DNA of 14,142 nucleotides, taken from CAZQAA01 sp964591255. GTDB lineage: Bacteria; Desulfobacterota; DSM-4660; Desulfatiglandales; Desulfatiglandaceae. A program made the position numbers and the translations under genes. The DNA lies in assembly GCA_964591255.1 (NCBI GenBank), contig CAZQAA010000005.1, forward strand, positions 1-14,142. Reading direction: 5' to 3'. Below are positions 1-6,944 of this stretch, one piece after another (the first letter of the stretch is position 1; every line of letters starts with the position of its first letter). The notes under the pieces were generated by a model, which was not told the origin of the DNA, did no database searches, and saw only the letters and a list, made by a program, of their open reading frames with translations.

Positions 1-605
1 TAGACATTATACCTCTTACCTGCGATATCCATTGTACCCGGAAGGATGGAAAGCCCCATCTCAAGGGCGCGGGGGTTAAGGAGGCTAAGCCCCTCGAGAC
101 CTTCTGCCCTGTCAAGTTCCGCCTTGAACATGTTCTCAAAGAGCCTGTCGGCCGCCTGTTCCGGGGGCATGTAATTGAAAAATGCAAGAATGCCAAGGGA
201 TTCACCACAATAGATAGGCAGGTATCCTTCCTGAACGATCCGGTCCCTGAAAGTATTTCCTTCCGGGGACCCATGAGAATAATAGCCCCTCTGGATCATG
301 TCCTGACAATGTTTAAGAGCGGCCCTGCCGAGGGCCTCGTTTACCAGAAGAGGCGGAAGGGCATTACTGAAAACAGGGGCCAGTTCCGGCTGCTCTTCAA
401 GCACGCTTTCCGGATCCACTCCAAGGGCACGCGCCGTTGCTGCCGGATCTTTCCTTGCATCGTTCAAAAGCTGGACGAACCGGGTCTCCACCTGTGTGGG
501 TCCGGGCATTGTTGAACCGGATTGATCCTCCCCTCTGCCATTCCTTTCCACGCCCAAAACAAGGGAAAAAAACAGCATTATGATTGTAAAAAATTTGCGC
601 CTCAT
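1..605 (-). CDS. Secreted CAP/SCP-domain protein, 3' end cut by window edge
   Basis: Translating the minus strand from an ATG at 605-603 gives 201 codons that stay open to the window edge. The last two visible bases (TA) could begin a Tyr codon or a stop; continuation is likelier because the CAP fold would otherwise be incomplete. Residues 1-18 are a basic then hydrophobic signal peptide with no lipobox, so secretion to the periplasm or outside is expected. Residues 42-201 resemble the CAP domain: LLNDAR (46-51), LPPLLVNEAL (83-92), YYSHGSPEGNTFRDRI (108-123) with His111, and CGESLGI (133-139) with Glu135, matching the family's first His and GEN-type Glu. CAP proteins are extracellular and of varied or unknown activity. 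AAAGGA lies 6 nt before the ATG and a sigma-54 promoter lies further upstream. Its natural neighbour is the two-component/TonB cassette that ends 310 bp upstream. The family call is good; the function is unknown. Confidence 0.85.
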   Translation of the reverse strand, partial: MRRKFFTIIMLFFSLVLGVERNGRGEDQSGSTMPGPTQVETRFVQLLNDARKDPAATARALGVDPESVLEEQPELAPVFSNALPPLLVNEALGRAALKHCQDMIQRGYYSHGSPEGNTFRDRIVQEGYLPIYCGESLGILAFFNYMPPEQAADRLFENMFKAELDRAEGLEGLSLLNPRALEMGLSILPGTMDIAGKRYNV

Positions 606-611
606 CAAAAA

Positions 612-617
612 TCCTTT
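612..617 (-). promoter_or_regulatory. Ribosome binding site of the CAP-domain gene
   Basis: On the minus strand AAAGGA sits 6 nt upstream of the ATG at 605-603. This supports that start codon, and the signal peptide begins directly from it. Confidence 0.7.
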
Positions 618-654
618 AAAAACAGACTTTACGCCTGAAATTTTCTATATATTT

Positions 655-670
655 TGCAAAAAGTGTGCCC
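655..670 (-). promoter_or_regulatory. Sigma-54 (-24/-12) promoter for the CAP-domain gene
   Basis: The minus strand reads GGGCAC, five bases, then TTGCA. The invariant GG (669-668) and GC (657-656) are separated by exactly 10 bases. Against the known consensus TGGCAC-N5-TTGCA only the first T differs. This predicts a transcript start near 644 and a leader of about 39 nt before the CAP gene ATG. Sigma-54 promoters need an enhancer-binding activator, and one of this class is encoded at 2973-4319. The match is seen directly; its use is inferred. Confidence 0.75.
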
Positions 671-806
671 ATCAAACAGGCAGCATGCTCCCCGAAAAAG
701 CAACAGGGCTTATTCTCCAAAAAGCATCGTATTTTCAGGGTAACACATCAGGCGACGCAAGCCGGTTCGGGGAATGGGAGGAAAAGCCTCCTTACGTGAC
801 TGCCAC

Positions 807-844
807 GACCACTGGTCATATTTAGCCACATCTGGTCAAATATG
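807..844. promoter_or_regulatory. Candidate enhancer/activator binding sites (dyads)
   Basis: GACCACTGGTC at 807-817 is a perfect 5-1-5 dyad. CTGGTC recurs at 812-817 and 832-837, exactly 20 bp apart, or about two helical turns. CATATTT (817-823) and AAATATG (838-844) form a perfect 7-bp inverted repeat around the second copy. Relative to the predicted sigma-54 start near 644 this lies at about -163 to -200, a normal distance for enhancer-binding proteins. Further GGTCA copies begin at 857 and 894. The repeats are seen; the binding role is inferred. Confidence 0.45.
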
Positions 845-915
845 TTCAACCTTTCAGGTCATCCCATAACTCATATACCCGGCATCATAACCCGGTCATG
901 CACCACCCTTAATCT

Positions 916-2976
916 CTACCATCGCTTCTTCAGGACCAGTTCCACGGACAAGGGGTCCCCTTCAATAAAGCTATAAGTACCGGGGGTACGGTAATCCCTG
1001 TCCATCAGATTCCTGACATAACATCCCAGGTCCACTCCCCTGAAAAAGACATCCCTGAACGTAACAGACATGTCCATAAGCCACACTCCCGAAGCAGAGG
1101 GAAATCCGGATGCCCTGGGAGCAATCAGATCCCTTGATGAGACATATCCCAGCCGAGCAAAGGCGCTTATTTTCCTGACAGGCCTCCAGGTGCCAGTGAT
1201 ATTCAACACCTTTTCAGCCCCGGTATCAAAGGGATATCTCACGTCCACAAAGTGTTTCACCACCGTGCCGTCCGGACGTATAAAAGAGAAGTCGTTTAGT
1301 TTATAGGTCTCATCCGGCCCGCTGTTACCCAGAAGAGTGGCATTCACGGATAGTTTAAGGGTCCTGTGGGGGAAAAAGGTCGCCCCCAGTTCCATCCCGT
1401 TTATGGTCTGGGTGTTAGGCTGGGAAAGTCCGGCATAAGGATCTTCCATGCGGTGATTGGAAATACGGCTCCTGAAACCTACAAGGCTGAATTTGGCGCG
1501 CCAGGAGGGATTCCACTGGAAAGACATGGAAAAAGTCGAGATCTTTTCCGGTTCGGGTTCCCCTTCCCCAAGGATCTGGCTGCAAAAGGGTGTCCTGTAG
1601 GCAGTACCATACAGAATTTTGCACACATACCTGTCAGAAGGAGACCATAGCGCACCAATGTTGAAACTCGCATGGTCCTTATAGGCGTCATGATCATCAT
1701 ATCTCAGCCCTGCTATCAGTTCAAGATCCCCTATCCTGTGGGTATATTGACCAAACAGAGACCGCAAAGCCGTATCGTAATCCTCCTCCGTCACATCCGG
1801 GAGAAAGGCCTCGTTATCAGGCCCGATAAATTCGGGCAGGTATCCCTGCCATATGGGGGCATTCTCTATTTCCTGCCTGCGGTAGGAAAGGCCCGCTGTC
1901 ATAAGGCCATGGGCATCCCACAACGATCTGTCGTAGATAATCTCACCGTAGACCGTTTCTCCTTTCGGCTCCAGAGTCCGGTCAATAATACGGTAGTCAT
2001 CCCTTCTCCATCTGTAGAATCCGGTAAATCTCAGGCTGGCCCCGGGATCGAGCTCCCTCTTGCACTCCAGTTTGAGGTGACCCGTATTTACGTCATGCCT
2101 TTCTTTCCAGGTCAGATCATCGCCAGCCCCTGAAACGGCATAAGGGATCCTGTAACTGGACATCCTTCCGGAGAGGGTAAACCAGTCTCCAAGGGAAAGG
2201 CGGCCATAGGACTCGAAATAGTTGGAATCATCCGGCGTATCGTTTCCATATCTGTTTTCAGGTGGCACGGGAGATCGACCATCTCCCCAAAAATCCATAA
2301 CATTTATGTGACGATCATCTTCTTTGCCCCTCCGGGCACTGACAGAAAAAAAGGCATCCCAGCAGCCTGCATCATATCCCATATTCACAAATGCCCCTGT
2401 CTGTTCCTCGGGATCATGATAAATGAGCCCAGCTTCCACTCCCTGGATATCGCGGCCGGAGAGGGGAACGATATTGACAATGCCCGCGAATGCATCAGGC
2501 CCCCACAGGACTGATCCCGGGCCCCTGATAATTTCAATGCGTTTGATCGGGACAAGGGAAAGCTCGTGATCCAGGGGATGTATCGACTTTGTCATTTCCG
2601 AGCCCAGCGGAACGGTATCATACAAGAAAAGGACGGAATCGGGAATACCCCTAAGATACGGCTTGGTACCCCCCTCTTTGGGGGCCATATAGAATCCGGG
2701 GAGAAGCTCCAGGACCTGGGCAAGGGTAGTGCTTCCCTGTTCCTGCAGTTCCTTCCTGGTAATGACCTGGGCCACCGCCGGTGCCTGCCAGGCACTCTCT
2801 TCCCGGCGGGACGCAATGGAAAGGACCTGCAGGTCCTCGCCTATGAACATGAGCATCGTATTGTCTGCAGAAGATGCATGTGATTCAACAGACACACAGA
2901 GCAGGACTGCCTGAACAACCAGCAGCCATTTCATGAAAGTTCCGTGAAAAACATTTCTGGATATTTTCAACGTCAC
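916..2976 (-). CDS. TonB-dependent outer-membrane receptor
   Basis: This 686-residue protein is an outer-membrane gated channel expected to import a ligand using TonB/proton-motive energy. Hydrophobic residues 16-30 form a signal peptide. The plug domain spans about residues 60-178 and carries the family hallmark RIEIIRGPGSVLWGP (146-160) followed by DAFAGIVNIV (161-170). The remaining ~500 residues show alternating aromatic/charged strands of a beta-barrel and end in LKKRW, with a terminal aromatic residue (Trp rather than the usual Phe). EDLQVLS (47-53) could serve as a TonB box but is not a clear match. The chosen start is a GTG at 2976, overlapping the regulator's stop as GTGA, with AAGGA 6 nt upstream. 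An ATG at 2934 would give a more compact signal peptide but has a poor ribosome site. It is the last gene of the sensor cassette. The substrate cannot be read from the sequence. Confidence 0.92.
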   Translation of the reverse strand: MTLKISRNVFHGTFMKWLLVVQAVLLCVSVESHASSADNTMLMFIGEDLQVLSIASRREESAWQAPAVAQVITRKELQEQGSTTLAQVLELLPGFYMAPKEGGTKPYLRGIPDSVLFLYDTVPLGSEMTKSIHPLDHELSLVPIKRIEIIRGPGSVLWGPDAFAGIVNIVPLSGRDIQGVEAGLIYHDPEEQTGAFVNMGYDAGCWDAFFSVSARRGKEDDRHINVMDFWGDGRSPVPPENRYGNDTPDDSNYFESYGRLSLGDWFTLSGRMSSYRIPYAVSGAGDDLTWKERHDVNTGHLKLECKRELDPGASLRFTGFYRWRRDDYRIIDRTLEPKGETVYGEIIYDRSLWDAHGLMTAGLSYRRQEIENAPIWQGYLPEFIGPDNEAFLPDVTEEDYDTALRSLFGQYTHRIGDLELIAGLRYDDHDAYKDHASFNIGALWSPSDRYVCKILYGTAYRTPFCSQILGEGEPEPEKISTFSMSFQWNPSWRAKFSLVGFRSRISNHRMEDPYAGLSQPNTQTINGMELGATFFPHRTLKLSVNATLLGNSGPDETYKLNDFSFIRPDGTVVKHFVDVRYPFDTGAEKVLNITGTWRPVRKISAFARLGYVSSRDLIAPRASGFPSASGVWLMDMSVTFRDVFFRGVDLGCYVRNLMDRDYRTPGTYSFIEGDPLSVELVLKKRW

Positions 2977-4319
2977 GAGTTTTCCTTTTTCAACAGGACC
3001 CTGAACTTGGCGCGGCTCAGACCAAGGAGTTTGGCTGCCGCACTCTGGTTATTGGCGCACGCATCAAGGGCCTGTCTTACCAGATTCCTCTGCAGGGCCT
3101 CGATGGATATACCTTCAGGGGGCAAACGAAATTTTCCGTCAATAGAATCGGAGGACGTCTCCTCTCTCAAAAAGGAGAGGGTATCTGATGTAATGGAGCC
3201 ATGATCTCCTGCCAGTATTGCAGCCCGCTCTATGACATTGGCCAGTTCACGGACATTTCCCGGCCATCTGTATCCCTTTAATATATTGATCGCCCCGGAA
3301 GTCAATTCAATTTTTTTCCCTCCACAGAATCTGTTGATAAAATGTTCGGCAAGGGGAAGGATGTCTTCAATGCGATCCCGTAACGGCGGTGGAGAAATGG
3401 GAAAAACACTTATTCGAAAGAACAGATCGGGTCGAAATTTTCCCTTGTCCATTAATTCCTTAAGATCCCTGTTTGTTGCACATATGACCCTGACATCTAC
3501 AGGAATCTCTTCATTTCCCCCAACCCGCTGTATCCTCTTCTCCTGGAGGGCCCTCAACAGCTTGGCTTGCGCCTCCAGGGACAGGTCCCCTATTTCGTCC
3601 ATGAACAGTGTACCTTCGGATGCATATTCAAACTTTCCAACGGCCTTGCGCTCAGCACCTGTGAAGGAACCCTTTTCGTGTCCGAACAACTCCGATTCCA
3701 CTAAATTTGGGGAGATTGCCGCACAATTCACCGGGACAAAACGCCCCGCTTTCCTGGGACTCTTCCGATGAATAAACCTGGCTAATAGTTCTTTCCCTGT
3801 TCCGGATTCTCCACTGATAAGCACTGCTGAGTCGCTTTCCGCCACCTTGCAGGCAAGATCCATAACCGACGCCATTTCTTTTGAGACATATACTATCTTG
3901 TCTGAACCATAGCGCTCATCAAGTTGATTCCGCAGTTCCCTGTTTTCCATGATAATTCTGGACAACCTTAATGTGCGTTCAACAGTAAGCAGGATCCGAT
4001 CCTCCTCAAAAGGCTTGGTAATATAGTCCACGGCCCCGGCCCGCATGGCCTCCACGGCCGATTCGACAGTTGCAAAAGCAGTGATAAAAACCACCGGCGG
4101 CGAAAATTCCAGCTTCTTGATCTCCTGCAGGAGGGTAACGCCGTCCATCCGTGGCATCTTTATATCTGCAATAACCATATCATAGGATCCAGTCTGGACC
4201 TTCTGGAGGGCGACAAGACCATCCCCTGCTTCATCTACACTATGTCCTGCCCTCCCCAACATGATGGAAAGCAGGTGCCTCATCTTTTTCTCGTCATCTA
4301 CCACCAATATATGAGCCAT
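2973..4319 (-). CDS. NtrC-family sigma-54-dependent response regulator
   Basis: This 448-residue DNA-binding transcription activator has the full three-domain NtrC architecture. The receiver domain (1-118) has the acidic pair Asp8/Asp9, phospho-acceptor Asp52, Thr80 and Lys102. The AAA+ domain (about 140-370) has Walker A GESGTGKE (170-177), the sigma-54 contact loop GSFTGA (217-222, a common variant of GAFTGA), Walker B GTLFMDEIGDL (236-246) and the sensor II region WPGNVREL (352-359). The C-terminal Fis-type helix-turn-helix covers about 404-446. All catalytic residues are present, so it should activate sigma-54 promoters when phosphorylated. Its ATG follows the kinase TAA with no gap, and its TGA overlaps the receptor GTG. 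The kinase at 4320-5780 is the evident partner, and the promoter at 655-670 is a candidate target. Confidence 0.95.
   Translation of the reverse strand: MAHILVVDDEKKMRHLLSIMLGRAGHSVDEAGDGLVALQKVQTGSYDMVIADIKMPRMDGVTLLQEIKKLEFSPPVVFITAFATVESAVEAMRAGAVDYITKPFEEDRILLTVERTLRLSRIIMENRELRNQLDERYGSDKIVYVSKEMASVMDLACKVAESDSAVLISGESGTGKELLARFIHRKSPRKAGRFVPVNCAAISPNLVESELFGHEKGSFTGAERKAVGKFEYASEGTLFMDEIGDLSLEAQAKLLRALQEKRIQRVGGNEEIPVDVRVICATNRDLKELMDKGKFRPDLFFRISVFPISPPPLRDRIEDILPLAEHFINRFCGGKKIELTSGAINILKGYRWPGNVRELANVIERAAILAGDHGSITSDTLSFLREETSSDSIDGKFRLPPEGISIEALQRNLVRQALDACANNQSAAAKLLGLSRAKFRVLLKKENS
2983..2987 (-). promoter_or_regulatory. Ribosome binding site deciding a GTG start of the TonB receptor
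   Basis: The minus strand shows AAGGA with a 6-nt spacer before the GTG at 2976-2974, lying inside the last codons of the response regulator gene. The alternative ATG at 2934 has only a weak CGGAA-like stretch upstream. This favours the GTG start and translational coupling. Confidence 0.6.
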
Positions 4320-5780
4320 TTAGCTACCTTCCTTTTCAACTCTTCCTGACCCCGGCCCCTGAATCTGCGAGTCCTTGTTTTTGTCTTTCGGGATTCGCAC
4401 CACAAACAGGGTCCCTTCCGGTGAACTGTTTTCAATTGAAACAGAACCGGCATGGGCCTTGATAACCTGTGCTGCAAATGCTAAACCAAGGCCTGTTCCC
4501 CTGGATTTGGTGGTAAAAAATGGTTCAAAAATCTTCTGTCTGTTTTCATGGGGAATTCCCTCCCCATGATCTTCCACTTTAAAAAGCCATTCTCCGCAGG
4601 CAGTACACGAAGTAATCCGCACAACCCCTTTCCCCCTGTTTGCATCGTACGCGTTTTTGACAATATTCCCCAAGGCCCGTATGAGAAGATCCTGGTCCAC
4701 ATTTGCAAAGCAGGAATCGGATTCAATATGGGCCTCCAATTCAATATGGGCTTCTGCATTCTGGATCTCGAAACGGGAAACAATATCCCTTGCCATTTCA
4801 TTCAGGTCAACCCTCCTGAAAACCGGCTCAGCAGGACGGGAAAACATCAGGAAATCTTCAATGATTTTGTTCAACCTCCTGATTTCATCCTCCATATAAA
4901 CAATCATGGTATCATCCGAAGGGAGCTTCCTGTCTTTTTTTAACACATCCAAAGAACTCTTTATTATGCCGAGGGGATTCTTGACCTCATGTGCAACCAT
5001 CAGAGAAAATTTTCCCACCTCGGCCAGGGCCTGATGCCTTGCCATCTCCTGGTTGGCCTTAAGCAGGGCCTTTCTGCTCCTTGCCAGAGATTCAAGCATG
5101 GCATTAAACGCCAGAGCAAGTTCTCTTGTCTCGGGGAGGTTGCCGGGTTCCGCCCTTAACTCCAGATCCCCTTCGCCGACCCGACGGGCTGCATTGGCAA
5201 GGCGTGTTACATCCCGGACAATGGAGAGGGAAATGATATAAAACATGACACCGGCCAGAATGGCAAGGCCTACTGACACCCATATAAACTGCCGGGTAAT
5301 TTTGCCGATGAGGCTGTTAATGCCATGGGTGCTAAAATCGATACGCACCTTGCCTATATACTTGATGCCTGGCTTTTTCAATGCCCCGAACGGCATATCA
5401 AGAGTATCGTACAAGATGTTTTCACCGTGCAGGATCTTGAAGGTCACAGGGGCCTCCACAGTGGACAGGGGGCCTGGAACAACCCTGGAGAGTTCCACAA
5501 GGGGAGAATGTTTCTCATCAAGGATAGTCACCCTTGCTACATCTTCTTCACCAAGAAGATTAAGGGCCAATGTCTTCAAGCCTGTCTTGTCGCTCATCAG
5601 GACACCCACTTCCGCATTATCAGCAAGATATCCTGCCAAAAACGAGATCCTCTGCCTGAATCTTTTGAGCATAAACTTTTTGGTGATATGGACTCCCACC
5701 ATGTCCAGGACAAAAGTCGTCGCGCATATGAGGAGGAAAGCAGCAATAAGGAGTCTGAAATGTATTGCCAGTCTTTTCAT
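4320..5780 (-). CDS. Membrane sensor histidine kinase (HAMP, HisKA, HATPase)
   Basis: This 486-residue inner-membrane kinase should autophosphorylate and pass phosphate to the adjacent NtrC-type regulator. TM1 is near residues 8-30 and TM2 near 165-187. They enclose a periplasmic domain of about 130 residues whose start (SFLAGYLADNAEVGVL) resembles the CHASE8 type. HAMP spans about 185-240. The H-box AHEVKNPLG has His264. The N-box GNIVKNAYDA has Asn376. The G1 box is VEDHGEGIP (402-410), the F-box IFEPFFTTK (417-425) and the G2 box GTGLGLAFA (428-436). All catalytic motifs are intact. Its ATG overlaps the TGA of the upstream binding-protein gene by 4 nt, and its TAA directly abuts the regulator ATG. 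The overlap with a periplasmic binding-protein gene suggests that protein presents the signal to the kinase's periplasmic domain. A C-x-x-C pair (392/395) lies in the ATPase domain. Confidence 0.95.
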   Translation of the reverse strand: MKRLAIHFRLLIAAFLLICATTFVLDMVGVHITKKFMLKRFRQRISFLAGYLADNAEVGVLMSDKTGLKTLALNLLGEEDVARVTILDEKHSPLVELSRVVPGPLSTVEAPVTFKILHGENILYDTLDMPFGALKKPGIKYIGKVRIDFSTHGINSLIGKITRQFIWVSVGLAILAGVMFYIISLSIVRDVTRLANAARRVGEGDLELRAEPGNLPETRELALAFNAMLESLARSRKALLKANQEMARHQALAEVGKFSLMVAHEVKNPLGIIKSSLDVLKKDRKLPSDDTMIVYMEDEIRRLNKIIEDFLMFSRPAEPVFRRVDLNEMARDIVSRFEIQNAEAHIELEAHIESDSCFANVDQDLLIRALGNIVKNAYDANRGKGVVRITSCTACGEWLFKVEDHGEGIPHENRQKIFEPFFTTKSRGTGLGLAFAAQVIKAHAGSVSIENSSPEGTLFVVRIPKDKNKDSQIQGPGSGRVEKEGS

Positions 5781-6712
5781 GGGCCTTCCTCAATAGCAAG
5801 TGCAGTATCTTCTGAAACATTTAAGCCCAGAGAATTGATCACTCGCAAGTTAAGCCATGTCCGAAATGCAGGGATAACGCTCCTGCATTCCTTTCCCGAA
5901 AGGATCTGAAAAGAGAGCCCGGCAGCCTGTTCCCCTATCTGTTCATAGTCAAGTATAAAACTCAGGGCCGCCCCGCTTCTATAAAAAAAACGATTATAGC
6001 CTATCACGGCAACCCCTCCGGAAAGGGCCTTTTTGATCAAAAATCTGACAAGACTTTCCGATATTACCGTAGGATCCGGTATAAGCCATAGGCCATCCAG
6101 CCGGGCCCACTGCGGGCCTAAAACAGAAGGAATCTCGCGTTTGGAAGAGACATTAAGAGGTATAATCTTCAATCCAACATCACTGCCCTGCTCCATGGCA
6201 TTACGGACAAAGAAATCATTATGGGAGGGGTCATACAAAATTCCCAGGTTTTGAAACGAGGGAAAGGCATGTTTGATGATTTTCAATTCAAGATCCACAG
6301 GGATATCCAGGGGAACACCGCAGAGATCTGGCAACAGACCGGGCGGATTCAAAACCATTGCATAGACCCTTTTTATCCCGTCGCTGAAACTGTCTGTCCA
6401 GATAAACTGCATGGCTTCGGGTCCAACCGCCAAAACAAGATCATATCCGGTCCCTTCAATCTTTTTCCTGAGCACTTCCTGCGTAACACCTTGTTCTCTT
6501 TCCAGAGAATAGGTGTCTATAGCAGCTGTGATCTTTTTTTTCAGCCCCTTTTTGAAACCGTCGACAGCCTGCAAATAGGGCCTGATGTCGCGAGAAACCA
6601 GGACAGCTACCTTTTTAGGCACTTCCACCTCTGCCTGGCAGAAAGGGCCCATACCGACAATCAGACATATGGAAACGAAAAAAAAACGCGTCATAATGTC
6701 ATGGCCCAACAC
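5777..6712 (-). CDS. Periplasmic ABC-type substrate-binding protein (PF04392-like)
   Basis: This 311-residue protein has an N-terminal signal peptide with likely cleavage after CQA (residues 25-27). It shows the two-lobed pattern of the 'ABC transporter substrate-binding' family that includes TrpX: VAVLVSRDIRPYLQAVDGFK near the mature N-terminus, GYDLVLAVGPEA, VYAMVLNPPGLLPDLCGVPL, LGILYDPSHNDFF, LDGLWLIPDPTVISE and VAVIGYNRFFYRSGAALSF. No permease or ATPase gene is adjacent. Instead it overlaps the kinase start by 4 nt, so a sensory role, capturing a small ligand and presenting it to the kinase, is more likely than transport. Starts are ambiguous: GTG at 6712 gives the longest frame. ATG at 6694 (residue 7) gives a cleaner signal peptide. 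Neither has a strong ribosome site. The family call is fairly secure; the ligand is unknown. Confidence 0.85.
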   Translation of the reverse strand: MLGHDIMTRFFFVSICLIVGMGPFCQAEVEVPKKVAVLVSRDIRPYLQAVDGFKKGLKKKITAAIDTYSLEREQGVTQEVLRKKIEGTGYDLVLAVGPEAMQFIWTDSFSDGIKRVYAMVLNPPGLLPDLCGVPLDIPVDLELKIIKHAFPSFQNLGILYDPSHNDFFVRNAMEQGSDVGLKIIPLNVSSKREIPSVLGPQWARLDGLWLIPDPTVISESLVRFLIKKALSGGVAVIGYNRFFYRSGAALSFILDYEQIGEQAAGLSFQILSGKECRSVIPAFRTWLNLRVINSLGLNVSEDTALAIEEGP

Positions 6713-6862
6713 TCAATATGTTCTAAGTCCATTTTTTAATTTTTTTATCCCGTTCCATATACATATAAGGGTCTGCATGTCTTGCTGCCGTCCTTATCTA
6801 ACATAAAAGCTGTCATCAGAAATCTCAGCAGTAAGTCTGGTTGATATTTTAAATGCTCCTGG

Positions 6863-6937
6863 AGAGACGGAATCGAGGTTGATATAATAGGTGGGGACGA
6901 GACAGACAGCAACAAATAATTCATAGAAACCGTCTCT
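6863..6937. repeat. 8-bp inverted repeat flanking the candidate promoter
   Basis: AGAGACGG at 6863-6870 and its exact complement CCGTCTCT at 6930-6937 are centred on 6900, which is within the spacer of the candidate promoter. It could be a pair of operator half-sites that allow looping, or chance. Confidence 0.3.
6884..6912 (-). promoter_or_regulatory. Candidate sigma-70 promoter for the binding protein-kinase-regulator-receptor operon
   Basis: The minus strand shows TTGCTG (6912-6907), a 17-bp spacer, and TATTAT (6889-6884). This resembles -35 TTGACA (3 of 6) and -10 TATAAT (5 of 6) with ideal spacing. The start would be near 6877, giving a leader of about 165-185 nt. It is a moderate match seen by eye only. 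Confidence 0.4.
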
Positions 6938-6944
6938 GGAATAT

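Larger units (their letters stand above)
606..915. other. Intergenic regulatory region between the TonB-receptor and CAP-domain genes
   Basis: This 310-bp gap has no supported gene. It holds the CAP gene ribosome binding site and sigma-54 promoter. It also has an 8-bp palindrome AGCATGCT (682-689), a small GGAGG/CCTCC hairpin (777-791), and a cluster of dyads and GGTCA repeats at 807-898. I saw no hairpin followed by a T-run on the minus strand, so no intrinsic terminator for the receptor operon is evident. Confidence 0.6.
6713..6944. other. Intergenic region upstream of the sensor cassette
   Basis: This 232-bp gap lies between the second glycosyltransferase and the binding-protein gene. It contains a candidate sigma-70 promoter on the minus strand and an 8-bp inverted repeat flanking it. 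I found no sigma-54 GG-N10-GC match in it and no clear terminator. A 59-codon frame (6924-6745, minus) is open but has no recognisable features. Confidence 0.5.

Noticed and set aside
777..791. GGAGG/CCTCC hairpin as an intrinsic terminator for the receptor operon
   Set aside because: The stem is only 5 bp and no T-run follows on the minus strand.
731..820. Plus-strand stretch with AGGG, GACGCAAGCC and later GCC/GGTC elements, faintly like a cyclic-di-GMP (GEMM-I) riboswitch
   Set aside because: The conserved stems and the tetraloop/receptor pair are not present, and on the plus strand it would lead only into the antisense of the TonB receptor gene. Not supported.
3232..3771. 179-codon plus-strand open frame within the regulator gene
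   Set aside because: It is antisense to the conserved AAA+ region; its translation is Ser/Arg-rich without a recognisable family.
5325..5909. 194-codon plus-strand open frame across the kinase/binding-protein junction
   Set aside because: It is antisense to two well-supported genes with full family motifs, and its translation has no domain-like pattern.
6221..6739. 172-codon plus-strand open frame opposite the binding-protein gene
   Set aside because: It is a shadow of the real gene; no ribosome site or domain supports it.
6775..6797. GG/GC pair on the minus strand upstream of the binding protein as a second sigma-54 promoter
   Set aside because: GGCAG and ATGCA are present but the GG-to-GC spacing is 11, not 10, which is normally fatal for sigma-54 recognition.
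6745..6924. 59-codon minus-strand open frame upstream of the binding-protein gene
   Set aside because: It has no recognisable domain or signal, only a weak ribosome site, and overlaps the candidate promoter's transcript start. Likely a chance frame in leader sequence.
6713..6944. Cobalamin or other riboswitch upstream of the TonB receptor cassette
   Set aside because: No B12-box-like or other conserved riboswitch core could be found in this leader or at the receptor start, which lies inside an operon.
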